From assembly GCA_913061475.1 (NCBI GenBank), contig CAJXUN010000012.1, positions 1 through 64,000 of the forward strand: a stretch of DNA of 64,000 nt, in the 5' to 3' direction. Under the pieces are notes generated by a model. The model did not search any database, was not told where the DNA came from, and was given only the letters and a program-made list of their open reading frames with translations. Source of the DNA: an uncultured Colwellia sp. GTDB taxonomy: Bacteria > Pseudomonadota > Gammaproteobacteria > Enterobacterales > Alteromonadaceae. Both the position numbers and the translations under genes were made by a program. Shown in pieces: positions 20,463 through 30,549 of this stretch; positions within the stretch are counted from its first letter, which is position 1; each line of letters opens with the position of its first letter.

Positions 20463-21379
20463 TGGCGAATACAGCTACATCTGCGTTACCTGCTAATGTA
20501 AAAATTGTTGAAGTAGGACCACGAGACGGTTTGCAAAATGAAAAACTGCAAATTAGCGCTGAAGATAAAATAGCCTTAATTGAACAATTAGCCGATGCTG
20601 GGGTCAATTATATCGAAAGTGGCAGCTTTGTATCACCTAAATGGGTGCCACAAATGGCAACATCTAGCGATGTGTTTAACGGTATTAAGCGTAAAAGTGG
20701 CGTAACTTATGCGGCGCTAACACCCAATATGAAAGGCTTTGAAGCGGCGATGGCGGTTAATGCCAATGAAGTGGCTATATTTGGCGCCGCATCCGAAGCT
20801 TTCAGCCAGAAAAACATCAATTGCTCAATCGAAGAAAGCTTACAGCGATTTGAATCGATAATGCAGGCAGCAAAAGCAGTAAACATTCCTGTGCGTGGTT
20901 ATGTTTCATGCGTTGTAGGTTGTCCATATGACGGTTTTATTGAACCTGAACAAGTGGCGATGGTGGCAGAGAAACTATACAAGATGGGCTGTTACGAAAT
21001 ATCACTGGGTGACACCATTGGCGTCGGCACGCCTGCCACCGTAACTAAAATGATACAGGCTGTCAGTGCCCGTGTACCTATGGAAAAACTAGCCGTGCAC
21101 TTTCACGATACCTATGGCCAAGCGTTAACTAACATTTACAGCGCATTGCAAGCTGGCGTTATGGTGGTCGATAGTGCTATTGCAGGCTTGGGCGGATGTC
21201 CATATGCTAATGGCGCATCGGGTAATGTCGCCACCGAGGACGTTTTATATATGCTCAATGGCTTAGGTATAAAAACCGGTATTGATTTTGAAAAGCTTTT
21301 GGCCGCCGGTTGGTTTATTAGTGACAAATTAGGTAAAGCACCGATATCAAAAGTATCGACAGCATGCCGTGCTAAATAG
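20462..21379 (+). CDS. liuE: Hydroxymethylglutaryl-CoA lyase
   Basis: TIM-barrel lyase of 305 residues splitting HMG-CoA into acetoacetate and acetyl-CoA. [11 protein letters not shown] near residues 16-26 provides metal and substrate contacts, HFHDTYGQA carries metal-binding His residues, and the active-site Cys lies in [14 protein letters not shown]. Its ATG shares one base with the liuD stop. After its stop, a weak hairpin (TTTAGC/GCTAAA, 21391-21415) precedes the CoA-transferase genes. Confidence 0.95.
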   Translation: MANTATSALPANVKIVEVGPRDGLQNEKLQISAEDKIALIEQLADAGVNYIESGSFVSPKWVPQMATSSDVFNGIKRKSGVTYAALTPNMKGFEAAMAVNANEVAIFGAASEAFSQKNINCSIEESLQRFESIMQAAKAVNIPVRGYVSCVVGCPYDGFIEPEQVAMVAEKLYKMGCYEISLGDTIGVGTPATVTKMIQAVSARVPMEKLAVHFHDTYGQALTNIYSALQAGVMVVDSAIAGLGGCPYANGASGNVATEDVLYMLNGLGIKTGIDFEKLLAAGWFISDKLGKAPISKVSTACRAK

Positions 21380-21468
21380 ATTAAATTAAAAACTGAGTTT
21401 AGCTATAACGCTAAACCTCAATATAAAAAAATAAGCAAAAATAAAAATTTATCAATGAGGAATAAACA

Positions 21469-22173
21469 ATGGCAGGATTTGACAAGGTAGTGTCAAGCTA
21501 TGAAGAAGCTATGGCAGGTCTTGAAGACGGTATGACCGTAATTGCTGGTGGTTTCGGATTATGTGGCATTCCAGAAAACTTAATCAGTGAAATTAAGCGC
21601 AAAGGCACTAAAGGTTTAACCCTAGTTTCGAATAACTGTGGCGTTGATGATTTTGGCCTAGGTATTTTACTTCCTGATCGTCAAATCAAAAAAATCATTG
21701 CCTCATACGTCGGTGAAAATGCTGAATTTGAACGTCAAATGATGAGTGGTGAACTTGAAGTTGAATTAACTCCGCAAGGGACATTAGCTGAAAAAATGCG
21801 TGCTGGTGGGGCTGGTATTCCTGCCTTTTATACTGCCACCGGCTACGGTACTCCAGTTGCTGAAGGTAAAGAAGAGCGTGAGTTTGACGGCAGACATTAC
21901 ATCCTAGAGCCCGCAATTAAAGGTGACTTTGCCATAGTAAAAGCATGGAAAGCCGATCGTTACGGTAATTTAGTGTTTAGAAAAACCGCGCGTAACTTTA
22001 ATCCTTTAGCTGCAACGGCCGGTAAAATTACCGTGGTAGAAGTAGAAGAAATTGTTGAGCCAGGTGAATTAGACCCTGATCACATTCATACACCAGGTAT
22101 TTATGTAAACCGTTTAATTTTAGGCACATTTGAAAAACGCATTGAACAACGCACTGTTCGCAGCGACGCATAG
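21469..22173 (+). CDS. scoA: 3-oxoacid CoA-transferase subunit A
   Basis: Subunit A (234 residues) of a succinyl-CoA:3-ketoacid or acetate-type CoA-transferase. [19 protein letters not shown] is the CoA-transferase family I signature, and the [11 protein letters not shown] segment follows. A GAGGAA ribosome site lies 7 bases before the ATG. Downstream of HMG-CoA lyase it would activate acetoacetate to acetoacetyl-CoA, which the thiolase at 12.5 kb splits. The subunit-B gene follows after 16 bases. Succinyl-CoA as donor is inferred from the pathway. Confidence 0.92.
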   Translation: MAGFDKVVSSYEEAMAGLEDGMTVIAGGFGLCGIPENLISEIKRKGTKGLTLVSNNCGVDDFGLGILLPDRQIKKIIASYVGENAEFERQMMSGELEVELTPQGTLAEKMRAGGAGIPAFYTATGYGTPVAEGKEEREFDGRHYILEPAIKGDFAIVKAWKADRYGNLVFRKTARNFNPLAATAGKITVVEVEEIVEPGELDPDHIHTPGIYVNRLILGTFEKRIEQRTVRSDA

Positions 22174-22189
22174 GCAAAAGGAGTAATTT

Positions 22190-22846
22190 ATGGCTTTATC
22201 AAGAGAACAATTAGCACAGCGCGTTGCACAAGAACTTCAAGACGGTTACTACGTTAATTTGGGTATAGGTATTCCAACGTTGGTAGCGAACTATGTGCCT
22301 GAAGGTATGGAAGTTATGTTGCAATCAGAAAATGGCCTGCTCGGCATGGGACAGTTCCCTACCGAAGCAGAAATTGACGCTGACTTAATCAATGCCGGCA
22401 AACAAACTGTCACCATGGCAACAGGCGCGTCAATTTTCGACTCTGCCGAATCTTTTGCCATGATCCGCGGTGGCCATGTCGATTTAACCGTATTAGGTGC
22501 ATTCGAAGTCGATGTAAACGGTAATATCGCTTCATATATGATCCCAGGTAAACTTATTAAAGGCATGGGTGGTGCAATGGATTTAGTGGCCGGTGCTGAT
22601 AACATTATCGTGACCATGACCCATGCATCTAAGCACGGCGTATCAAAGTTACTGAGCAACTGTACTTTACCTTTGACCGGCAAAGGCTGTATTAAAAAAG
22701 TATTAACTGATCTTGCCTTTATTGAAATAAAAAACGGTAAATTTCATCTACTTGAGCGTGCTCCAGGGGTATCGGTTGAAGAAATAGTAAAATTAACCGA
22801 CGGTGAATTAGTTATTGAAGGTGCCATCCCAGAAATGAAATTCTAA
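22190..22846 (+). CDS. scoB: 3-oxoacid CoA-transferase subunit B
   Basis: Subunit B (218 residues). The catalytic glutamate that forms the enzyme-CoA thioester is E47 in QSENGLLGMG, and NLGIGIPTLV near residue 23 contacts CoA. The C-terminal half carries the usual GGAMDLV and THASKHG elements. AAAGGAG precedes the ATG. This is the last gene of the liu block; a terminator follows within 45 bases. Confidence 0.93.
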   Translation: MALSREQLAQRVAQELQDGYYVNLGIGIPTLVANYVPEGMEVMLQSENGLLGMGQFPTEAEIDADLINAGKQTVTMATGASIFDSAESFAMIRGGHVDLTVLGAFEVDVNGNIASYMIPGKLIKGMGGAMDLVAGADNIIVTMTHASKHGVSKLLSNCTLPLTGKGCIKKVLTDLAFIEIKNGKFHLLERAPGVSVEEIVKLTDGELVIEGAIPEMKF

Positions 22847-22883
22847 AGTTATTAACATGTCATTGACAAACTAACTTTTAAAC

Positions 22884-22907
22884 TAAGGGGCCTCGGCCCT
22901 TTTTTTA
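22884..22907 (+). terminator. Terminator of the liu / CoA-transferase block
   Basis: AAGGG...CCCTT stem around a GC-rich loop followed directly by seven T, 38 bases after the scoB stop. Confidence 0.8.
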
Positions 22908-23093
22908 TTATTAACATTCTACAATTGTGCCAAATACTCTTCTTTTTACAGGAGAAACCAGCTAATAAAAACCACAGTAAGTAATTGTATTTATTTATCT
23001 TTAGAACTCCCTCCTCTTCTGCTCCCTTACAATTTGTAACAAATGGGTTGCAATTATCTACGGTTTTGGTAATACTAAAATTGACAAAGAAAA

Positions 23094-23203
23094 GGCAAGA
23101 CACGCGAAAACGTGTTACGCAAAACCACCGGTCTAAGGATAAATATACTATTTATCTATGACAGCGGAGTTACCGTGTTATTAGGTACATCCTGTGGTTT
23201 TTT
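23094..23203 (+). promoter_or_regulatory. Cyclic-di-GMP-I (GEMM-I) riboswitch with terminator-type expression platform
   Basis: The aptamer shows the GEMM-I signature in order: a short hairpin CACGCGAAAACGTG with a GAAA-containing loop, TACGCAAAACCACCGG and CTAAGG, a variable AT-rich stem (GATAAATA/TATTTATC), then GACAGCGGAGTTACCG at 23160-23175. Past the aptamer, GGAGTTACC (23166-23174) can pair with GGTACATCC (23184-23192), and TTTTTT follows at 23198. That hairpin would use the 3' strand of the aptamer, so ligand binding should oppose termination (ON switch, inferred). It sits 40 bases before the DUF3718 gene. Confidence 0.85.
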
Positions 23204-23242
23204 CTTTTACTAACTCTAATTGCATTATAAAAGGTTATTAAA

Positions 23243-23602
23243 ATGAAAAAATTATTACTAGTTACTACCATTACAGCTTTAACGATGACGTCTATTGTAA
23301 CCGCGCCGAAAGCGCAAGCTTCTGACATAGCACAAAGTGTGTGTGAGTATGTTGCTGCTGACGACAAGAAACGTATGCGTTCATTCTTAAAGTCGAATAA
23401 ATTAAAAATTCGTAATATCTTCTCAGGTATCATGTGTAATGGTCAAAACTTGTTGGAGTTTGCCGCCACTAAAGGTTCAGTTAAAACAGGCTCTTTGATG
23501 ATTAGTAAATTACCAAAGAAAACCGTTTCAGCTAACTTGGCGCTGATTCAGAATGGATCGCAACCATTAATCGACGCTGCAAACGCTCGCGTTAGCAGCT
23601 AG
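23243..23602 (+). CDS. DUF3718 family exported protein
   Basis: Small protein of 119 residues with a Sec signal peptide (cleavage near AQA-SD). The mature part has SVCEYVAADDKKRMRSFLK followed by LKIRNIF and CNGQNLLEFA, the conserved pattern of DUF3718, with two cysteines that may form a disulfide. Function is unknown; the family is common in Shewanella and other Alteromonadales. AAAGGTTATTAAA precedes the ATG. The riboswitch directly upstream ties its expression to cyclic-di-GMP, which suggests a role in surface attachment or biofilm (inference). Confidence 0.85.
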   Translation: MKKLLLVTTITALTMTSIVTAPKAQASDIAQSVCEYVAADDKKRMRSFLKSNKLKIRNIFSGIMCNGQNLLEFAATKGSVKTGSLMISKLPKKTVSANLALIQNGSQPLIDAANARVSS

Positions 23603-23676
23603 AAAATTATTTTCCAGTAGGCGTTAATACGTAATGTATGTTCAATGTTTTACTAGTCAATAATTCTTATGTCATT

Positions 23677-23707
23677 AAAAAGGCCAGCATTAGCTGGCCT
23701 TTTTTTA
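23677..23707 (+). terminator. Terminator of the DUF3718 gene
   Basis: AAAAGGCCAGC / GCTGGCCTTTT form an 11-bp stem with an ATTA loop and a T-run. A-run on the other side makes it usable in both directions. Confidence 0.92.
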
Positions 23708-23816
23708 TTTCAACTTCCTCTCGCGCTAAAAAACTTTTCATTTGCGCTAGCTACCCTATCGAAAACTGATTAAAATCACGCCCAAAGACGATACTTTATG
23801 CAACTTGGTTCAATTA

Positions 23817-24968
23817 ATGACAAATAAACGTAGCTACATCGACAGTAATAATGCCCTAGTATTAACCGGAGGCGGCGCGCGTGCGGCTTACCAAGTCGGG
23901 GTTTTATCTGCGATAGCTAAATTTATGCCGCGTAACCATGGTGTGCCCTTTCCTATTATTTGTGGTACTTCAGCTGGCGCTATTAATTCAACCGCATTAG
24001 CGTGTTATGCCTCGTGTTTTCAATTAGCGGTGAAAAAATTAGAGTGGGTGTGGAAAAACCTAGATCCTGGGCGCATTTATCATAGTGATGCTATGCGTGT
24101 TTCGAGTCACCTTATTGCAGGCTTGCTCGGTGGTTTTCAAGCAGATTACGCTAACAAAAATCCAAGAAGCTTATTAAACAATGCGCCACTCAAGCAACTA
24201 TTAGAGACCGTTGTCGATTTTAGTCGTATTGATACCAATATTCGTCGCGGTTATCTATCTGCAGTATCCGTAACCGCATCAAGCTACACTAGCGGCAACT
24301 CTATTAGTTTCTTCCAGTCCGAAGACTCTATCTCTCCTTGGTTTAGAGCTAAGCGCCGTGGTGAGCCAACACAACTAAATAGTCAGCATTTAATGGCATC
24401 AGCGGCTATCCCGCTAGTATTTCCATCGGTAAAAATACGACATAACCATTTAGGTGATGGCTCAGTTCATCAGTTATCACCGCTAAGTCCGGCCATTCAT
24501 TTAGGAGCAGAGAAAATATTTATTGTCGGTGTTGAGCAACCTAAAGATCCTATTCATGCAGAAGAAAACAACCCTCATCCGCCAACAACAGCGTCTATTG
24601 CTGGCCATTTACTGGATTCGGTATTCTCTGATACCTTACAAAGTGATATTGAGCGCATGGAACGAGTTAACCACACCTTGTCGTTAATTCCTGATGAAAA
24701 TAAAAAGGGCACCACAGGTTTAAAAAATATCGAATCCTACCTGTTAAACCCAAGTCATAACTTTAATAGTATTGCGGTGAAATATTATGATAACTTACCA
24801 CTACCAATTCGATTATTACTGCGTAGTATAGGTATTAACAATGATGCAGAATCGAGTTTACTTAGCTATTTATTGTTTGAAAAAAATTATTGTAAAGAGT
24901 TAATAACACTCGGTTTTAATGACGCTCTTGAGCAAGAAAATAAAATCCGACAATTCCTTAATATCTAA
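23817..24968 (+). CDS. Patatin-like phospholipase family protein
   Basis: Cytosolic or membrane-associated patatin of about 383 residues. TGGGARAAYQVGVL is the oxyanion-hole loop, GTSAG carries the nucleophile Ser, and LGDGSVHQ gives the dyad Asp in a DGS version of the usual DG[AG]. No signal peptide is visible. The family hydrolyses phospholipids or related acyl esters; the physiological substrate is unknown. I use the ATG at 23817; the frame also allows a TTG at 23805, and neither has a good ribosome site. It is a single gene, with the next gene convergent. Confidence 0.88.
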   Translation: MTNKRSYIDSNNALVLTGGGARAAYQVGVLSAIAKFMPRNHGVPFPIICGTSAGAINSTALACYASCFQLAVKKLEWVWKNLDPGRIYHSDAMRVSSHLIAGLLGGFQADYANKNPRSLLNNAPLKQLLETVVDFSRIDTNIRRGYLSAVSVTASSYTSGNSISFFQSEDSISPWFRAKRRGEPTQLNSQHLMASAAIPLVFPSVKIRHNHLGDGSVHQLSPLSPAIHLGAEKIFIVGVEQPKDPIHAEENNPHPPTTASIAGHLLDSVFSDTLQSDIERMERVNHTLSLIPDENKKGTTGLKNIESYLLNPSHNFNSIAVKYYDNLPLPIRLLLRSIGINNDAESSLLSYLLFEKNYCKELITLGFNDALEQENKIRQFLNI

Positions 24969-25051
24969 CTGATTTCAGTAAAAAAATCAATTAACACACT
25001 GCTATGCTCTCAATCTTTGATATAAAAAATATGCTTGTGAGCATCTAGATG

Positions 25052-27025
25052 TTAATGCCCCTCTTGTACAAAGCGTTCTGCACGCTCTACACGCCTAGGC
25101 TTGCCGCGGACAATTAAAGTATCTTGTGGCTGTAGCACTGTGTCTACGTTAGGTTCTTCCGTTTCTATATCATCGCGTCTTAATGCCACCACAATTACTC
25201 TACGTTCATCGAGTTTTAGTGAACCAATAGTAAGACCATTAGCATAAGAATCATCTGATAATATAATCGCGTGCGCAAATTCAATACGATCAATGGCATC
25301 GGGGCTCATATCTGTATGTTCACCTTGAAAGAAACCGTGTAAGTGATTGTAATGATTCTTACGTTCTTTTTGCACACGGCGAACAATTCTAGAAAAGGGC
25401 ACACCTGTCAACGACAAAACTTGTGAAACCAACATCAAACTGCCCTCTAAGCTTTCTGGCACCACCTCATTGGCGCCCGCAGCATGTAATTCATCTAACT
25501 GATCATCATTACGTGTACGCACTAAAATGGGTACATCAGGGGCTAACGAGCGAACCTTTTGAATAACATCAAGTGATTGTTTGTCGTCACCAAAAGCAAT
25601 AACTACTAGCTTTGCTTTTGACAATTGGGCTGCGTGCAGTAATTCAGCCTGACGAGACGAGCCAAACAGCACATTCTCCCCCGCTTCGCGCGCTTTGGTG
25701 GTGCGTAATGGGTCGATATCAATAGCAACAAAGTCTATTGACTCTTGTTTTAAGAATCGACTCACGGTTTGGCCAATCCTGCCAAAGCCGCAAATAATCA
25801 CGTGTTCACTTAACGATTCACTATTGGGTAACTGATCTAGTCCTTGGGTGTCTATGCTTTCTTCTTGGCTAAGCCACAATCCCCAGGTGCGAGCATGGCT
25901 AATCATATAAGGTGTTATTGCCATACTCAGCACACCTGTACCCAATAAAATAGAGGCTGTTGTCGGCGGTAAAACTTCTACCTGACTTGCTAATGCTATA
26001 AGCACAAAACCAAATTCACCCATTTGCGCTAACATAATGCCCGCAGCCCAAGCGTCTTTAGATGACTCACCAGCACGCTTGGCTAACAAGCGAACCACCA
26101 ATACTTTAATTACCATAAAACAGATCAACAGAGAAATAATAATCCCAGGCGATGAAAACACAACATTAATATTTAGCTTCATACCAACAGTAACAAAAAA
26201 TAGCCCTAACAGAATATCGCGATAAGGCCGTATGTCTGCTTCAAGCTGGTGTTTATATTGGCTTTCCCCTAACATCATCCCCGCTAAAAATGCGCCTAAC
26301 GCCATCGAAAGACCAAACCATTGAGTCAATGCCGATGCAACTAAAGTGACCAACAACGTTGTTAAAACAAACAGTTCATCAGTTCGAACTTGCGCCACCA
26401 AATTAAATAGTCTTGGCAATAACCATTTACCGGCCAGTAGTAAAAGTGAAACAACAAAAACACCTTTTACCAGTGCAAATAATAGCGCCAATAGAAAAGA
26501 AGAGTCTCCACCTTGTGCTAAGAGCGGAATAACAATCAATAAGGGTACTACAGCAACATCTTGAAAAAGCAACACCGCAACAGAAAGCTGCCCTGACTTT
26601 TTCTTCATGCCACCACTTTCACTTAATTGCCGAATAACAATTGCGGTAGAAGAAAGTGCTAATATGCCACCAATGGTTATCGCTGCGGCAAAACTTTGCC
26701 CAAAGAACATCGCAACCAACATAAATAGCAGCAGTGAAATTACCACTTGTAAACTGCCAACGGTAACCACTAAGTGTCGCATTGCCATGAGCTTAGGTAA
26801 TGAAAACTCCAGCCCTAGGGTGAAAAGCAAAAACACAATACCAAGTTCAGCAAAGTGTTCATAGTCGACATGTTCTTGAGCTAAAGCTAAGCCATGCTCA
26901 CCCACTAAAACGCCCGCCACTAAATAAGCCAGAATAGCCGGTAACTGCAAGCGGCGAAAAAGCCAAACGATTAAAACGGCACTGGATAATATTGCGAGTA
27001 ATTCAAGGTGGCTTGTCACATGCAT
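25052..27025 (-). CDS. Monovalent cation:proton antiporter-2 (Kef/YbaL-type) with TrkA domain
   Basis: Integral inner-membrane transporter of 657 residues. A sodium/hydrogen exchanger domain of about 12 membrane segments spans roughly residues 5-380. A cytosolic RCK/TrkA-N domain begins at HVIICGFGRIGQTVS near 410, and a TrkA-C domain (EEPNVDTVLQPQDTLIVRG) ends the chain. CPA2 members of this layout exchange K+ or Na+ for H+, gated by nucleotide or glutathione adducts in Kef. Whether it is KefB/C or YbaL-like cannot be decided here; no ancillary kefF/G gene is adjacent. AAGGAATGCATG marks the start. Confidence 0.88.
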   Translation of the reverse strand: MHVTSHLELLAILSSAVLIVWLFRRLQLPAILAYLVAGVLVGEHGLALAQEHVDYEHFAELGIVFLLFTLGLEFSLPKLMAMRHLVVTVGSLQVVISLLLFMLVAMFFGQSFAAAITIGGILALSSTAIVIRQLSESGGMKKKSGQLSVAVLLFQDVAVVPLLIVIPLLAQGGDSSFLLALLFALVKGVFVVSLLLLAGKWLLPRLFNLVAQVRTDELFVLTTLLVTLVASALTQWFGLSMALGAFLAGMMLGESQYKHQLEADIRPYRDILLGLFFVTVGMKLNINVVFSSPGIIISLLICFMVIKVLVVRLLAKRAGESSKDAWAAGIMLAQMGEFGFVLIALASQVEVLPPTTASILLGTGVLSMAITPYMISHARTWGLWLSQEESIDTQGLDQLPNSESLSEHVIICGFGRIGQTVSRFLKQESIDFVAIDIDPLRTTKAREAGENVLFGSSRQAELLHAAQLSKAKLVVIAFGDDKQSLDVIQKVRSLAPDVPILVRTRNDDQLDELHAAGANEVVPESLEGSLMLVSQVLSLTGVPFSRIVRRVQKERKNHYNHLHGFFQGEHTDMSPDAIDRIEFAHAIILSDDSYANGLTIGSLKLDERRVIVVALRRDDIETEEPNVDTVLQPQDTLIVRGKPRRVERAERFVQEGH

Positions 27026-27362
27026 TCCTTACAAGATGATAAAAGGGAAAATTACAAAATTTAACTAATCAAAGCGCTAAATACCAACAGAGGTAACTAT
27101 TATAACTATGCCTTGTACAGTTAAATTTGTCTAAATTATTTTCTTGAATTAATAAAAAATATCTATAAAAACTGACACTTAACTTGTAGCTTCAATGCGC
27201 TATTAATTAGCGGTGTTCATAACCATATATAGTTAACAATAACACAGCTGCCTTATTCTTCTTAAATTTTCGATCAAATTCCACACAGACTAAAGACTGG
27301 GTATGATTTTTGCTTTAGTTATTTTAACAAAGCTTAAACGTCAAAATTAGCTAGGAGAAAAT
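27026..27362. other. Intergenic stretch between divergent antiporter and GGDEF genes
   Basis: 337 AT-rich bases that must carry both divergent promoters. Apart from the AGGAGA ribosome site just before 27363 I see no clear dyad, repeat or RNA motif. Confidence 0.5.
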
Positions 27363-28265
27363 ATGCGAACAGTCAACGTTGTTAACCATCCTAATTCCAA
27401 ATTTAATGCCTTTACATTATTTCAACATAATGAGCAGCAAAGCCAACGAAATTTAGCATTGCTCGAACAACTACAAACGACATTGGATGTAAAACAGCTG
27501 ATCAATATTTTCGCAATTGAAGTGGCAAAGTATCTTGATTTTACAGGGATTTACTTTAAACATGCAGAAATCAGTGCCACCGCTCGTGGTAGCCGACAGG
27601 CAAAAGCTGAACGTCAATTTGAATTGAAACTGAATGGCGAGTTTTTTGGCATAATCACCTATGCAGTCAACTCACCAATAAGTCTAGGTAATTATAAGAT
27701 ACTAAGTGAGTTGCATTGCTTACTGATCAACCCACTAAACAACGCAGTTCGCTATCATCAAGCCATGCAATTGGCGATGCAAGATGGCTTAACGCAGTTG
27801 GGCAACCGTCGAAGTTTTGACGAACAAATAAAACGCACCATGGCACAAGCAACACGTAGGCACGCTAGAGTCGGTTTAATTCTTTGTGATTTAAACAAGT
27901 TTAAGGCAATTAATGATTCTTTTGGTCACACTATAGGTGACAACGTCCTAGTGAACTTTGCTCAAGCCCTGCGCCAGAGTGTTAGAGATACAGAATGCAT
28001 TTTTCGTTTTGGTGGCGACGAATTCGCTATTATTGTCGCTGATGCGTCTGAACAATCATTAGCGGTGATAGAACAAAGAATTTACCAAGCAATAGCCCAA
28101 GATGCATTATTAGCAAAATATAATGTTACCAGTAGCTTAGGCTTGGCATTTATGAATAAAGCTGACAATCCGATCAGTTTTTTCCAACGAGCGGATGCTG
28201 CGCTATATTCACAAAAAATGAACATTCCTTGCAAATTAAGCGTAGTGACACAGCAAACCAGCTAA
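27363..28265 (+). CDS. GGDEF-domain protein, probable diguanylate cyclase
   Basis: Soluble protein of 300 residues. The first 130 form a sensory region without transmembrane segments, GAF-like in size; the GGDEF domain follows from about 140 (DGLTQLGNRRSFDEQ) with an intact active site RFGGDEF. That motif is competent for cyclic-di-GMP synthesis from GTP. The upstream inhibitory site reads RDTE, an RxxE in place of RxxD, so product inhibition may be weak. The ribosome site AGGAGA is strong. No EAL domain. A cyclic-di-GMP riboswitch lies 4 kb away. Confidence 0.88.
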   Translation: MRTVNVVNHPNSKFNAFTLFQHNEQQSQRNLALLEQLQTTLDVKQLINIFAIEVAKYLDFTGIYFKHAEISATARGSRQAKAERQFELKLNGEFFGIITYAVNSPISLGNYKILSELHCLLINPLNNAVRYHQAMQLAMQDGLTQLGNRRSFDEQIKRTMAQATRRHARVGLILCDLNKFKAINDSFGHTIGDNVLVNFAQALRQSVRDTECIFRFGGDEFAIIVADASEQSLAVIEQRIYQAIAQDALLAKYNVTSSLGLAFMNKADNPISFFQRADAALYSQKMNIPCKLSVVTQQTS

Positions 28266-28275
28266 AGCGTGTGTT

Positions 28276-28914
28276 TTAGAGATCACGCAATGCGCGTGAT
28301 TTCTCTAACGGCGTGGCACCAATGTATAAGCGGCAATACCTTACCGCTTGGGCAAATTTTTCTGGACCAATTTTTGCCAAAATTTGACGTAAAAACATTG
28401 CGTCTAGACGAAAGTTTTCACTGTAAGACTCAATAGCCTCTTCAATGCTCGGGTAACAAACACCGTCAAAGGTAAAACTATCACTGATATTGTCTTTTTC
28501 AATTTCAACACCGTCAAGCACAAGCGGCCAACCAGAAAAATTCACCCGATCTTTTGCCACTTCATACATAAACCATGCACTGCGTTGAAAACCTGAAAAA
28601 CTGCCGCCCTCAAAACCCGAGTTAGCGAGTTCTTCACGTGTCCAATTTAGTCCAATGGCTAAATCTTTTTTGTATTTTTGCATCAGAAACTTTTTGACCT
28701 GCTGCTCTACTTGCCAAATATTTCTAACTTTGGCTTTAAGTGCGGCATTTGCACACTCACTGCAGCTGGGTACTGTTAATGTAGGATGTTGGCAGTCTAA
28801 AATTAGGTGCTGCTGATGCGGAAAGGAAAAATAGCTAGCGGCTGGCTCTGCACAAAACCAGCACTGATGCCTATTTTCAAACGGTATTTCTACAAAACTA
28901 TCATGTTCAGACAT
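28276..28914 (-). CDS. Conserved protein of unknown function with N-terminal CxxC pairs
   Basis: A 212-residue soluble protein. CWFC near residue 18 and CSEC near residue 55 suggest a zinc-binding head. The remainder is mixed alpha/beta with FSGWPLVLDG and LEKSRALRDL at the end and shows no catalytic motif I recognise. It converges with the GGDEF gene with only 10 bases between stops and lies 45 bases after rhlE on the same strand, so it may be co-transcribed with rhlE. Confidence 0.7.
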   Translation of the reverse strand: MSEHDSFVEIPFENRHQCWFCAEPAASYFSFPHQQHLILDCQHPTLTVPSCSECANAALKAKVRNIWQVEQQVKKFLMQKYKKDLAIGLNWTREELANSGFEGGSFSGFQRSAWFMYEVAKDRVNFSGWPLVLDGVEIEKDNISDSFTFDGVCYPSIEEAIESYSENFRLDAMFLRQILAKIGPEKFAQAVRYCRLYIGATPLEKSRALRDL

Positions 28915-28959
28915 TGTGCATTATTTTATTAATCTTTACTCAAAAGAAATAGGCGCTAA

Positions 28960-30288
28960 TTAGCGTCTCTTTCCAGCAGTTTTAGTTTTTTGTTTTTGTG
29001 ATTTGGCTCGACGTTTTGCTGCCGGTGTCTCACTTTCTTTTTTACGTGCTAGCATTTGATTTTTTTCTTGCGTCGCTTTATAACGGCTTTTCTTCAGTGG
29101 TGCATCTTCTTTCGCGTCATATTGGCCAGGCAACGCTCGATCCAACTCATAACCAGGGACAATAATACGCTCAAATTTGCGCTCTATTAACGCTTCAATG
29201 TTATCAAGAAATTGCTCATCTTTTGGGCTTACCAATGATATCGCTGTTCCTGACTTACCAGCACGGCCAGTACGTCCAATACGATGAACATAGTCTTCAG
29301 CAAGAAATGGCAAATGAAAGTTAACCACATAAGGTAAGTTAGCAATATCAAGTCCGCGGGCCGCAACATCGGTAGCCACTAAAACTCGAACACTACCGTC
29401 AACAAATTGCTCAAGGGCTTTATTACGAGCACCTTGCGTTTTATCGCCATGACATAAAGCGGTTTTTATACCATCGAGTTTTAACTCTTTGGCTAAAATA
29501 TTAGCGCTTTCTTTAGTGCCGGCAAACACCAGTACTTGTTGCCAATTATTCACGCCAATAAGCTCAGAAAGTAACTCTGCTTTGCGCGTTTCAGACACCC
29601 AGTAAACGGATTGCTTTACTTTACCTGAGGTAGAGTTTTGACGTGCTACTTCAATTGTTTTTGGCGTTTTAAGTATTTTCTTCGCTAAAGTTTTAACTTT
29701 ATTTGAGAATGTAGCAGAAAACATTAAGGTTTGGTGTTTCGCCTTAATCATAGCAACAATGCGTTCAATATCGTTATAAAAGCCCATATCAAGCATGCGA
29801 TCGGCTTCATCTAGTACCAGGTATTGCACTTGTGATAGGTCGACATTACGCTGTTCAAGATGTTCAATTAAACGACCCGGTGTTGCCACGAGTACATCAA
29901 CACCACTTTTAAGCATTTTAGTTTGTGGTGGCATATTTACACCACCAAAAATAACACCCGAGCGCAACGGTAAAAACTCACTATAAGCTTTCACGTTTTT
30001 TTCAACTTGCGCAGCTAATTCACGTGTTGGCGTTAAAATTAACGCTTTAACTGTACTTGTGGTATCAAAACCATCTGCATTAGCTTTTACTTTTTTCGCT
30101 AAACCATCAAGAATTGGCAAGGTAAATGCTGCCGTTTTTCCCGTGCCTGTTTGCGCACTTGCTAAAACATCAACGCCTGTACGAATAACAGGAATAGCTT
30201 GTTGCTGAATCGGTGTTAAATTTTTATAACCGCATGCTTTTACCGCTTTTAGTAAATTAGCCGATAAACCTATTGCATCCACACTCAT
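28960..30288 (-). CDS. rhlE: DEAD-box ATP-dependent RNA helicase RhlE
   Basis: RNA helicase of 442 residues. Walker A AQTGTGKT is at about 45-52, TPTRELAAQ, VATPGRLIEHL, DEAD in VLDEADRMLDMGF, SAT in MFSATFS, and HRIGRTGRAG as motif VI are all intact. A lysine/arginine-rich tail of about 60 residues is typical of RhlE and helps bind RNA. Role: RNA remodelling in ribosome assembly and decay. The start could be the ATG at 30288 or the preceding GTG; I chose ATG. Confidence 0.92.
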   Translation of the reverse strand: MSVDAIGLSANLLKAVKACGYKNLTPIQQQAIPVIRTGVDVLASAQTGTGKTAAFTLPILDGLAKKVKANADGFDTTSTVKALILTPTRELAAQVEKNVKAYSEFLPLRSGVIFGGVNMPPQTKMLKSGVDVLVATPGRLIEHLEQRNVDLSQVQYLVLDEADRMLDMGFYNDIERIVAMIKAKHQTLMFSATFSNKVKTLAKKILKTPKTIEVARQNSTSGKVKQSVYWVSETRKAELLSELIGVNNWQQVLVFAGTKESANILAKELKLDGIKTALCHGDKTQGARNKALEQFVDGSVRVLVATDVAARGLDIANLPYVVNFHLPFLAEDYVHRIGRTGRAGKSGTAISLVSPKDEQFLDNIEALIERKFERIIVPGYELDRALPGQYDAKEDAPLKKSRYKATQEKNQMLARKKESETPAAKRRAKSQKQKTKTAGKRR

Positions 30289-30549
30289 CACATCACCATT
30301 TCTGTATTATCGTAAACGACGCAGTTAGCTAAATCGCTATGCGCCAAAATATTAAGGCGCGCATTATAGCAGCTTTGTTGCAAGTTGTTGCTATTAAATA
30401 TTCAGACTAATGCTGTTCAATTAATTGTGACTTAGCACCTATTAGCGATTTAATAAATAACGTAACATCGTAGTAATTACTAAGCCTGTTAAGTTATTTT
30501 TCCACAACAATAACAACAGGCTAGTGATAATAACGATACAGCAAAAACC

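Noticed and set aside
21391-21415. TTTAGC/GCTAAA hairpin between liuE and scoA as a terminator
   Set aside because: Short stem with a mismatch and no T-run; the downstream genes fit the same pathway, so read-through is expected.
26037-26864. Several plus-strand open frames within the antiporter gene
   Set aside because: Low-complexity Ser/Thr/Asn-rich translations antisense to membrane helices; no ribosome sites.
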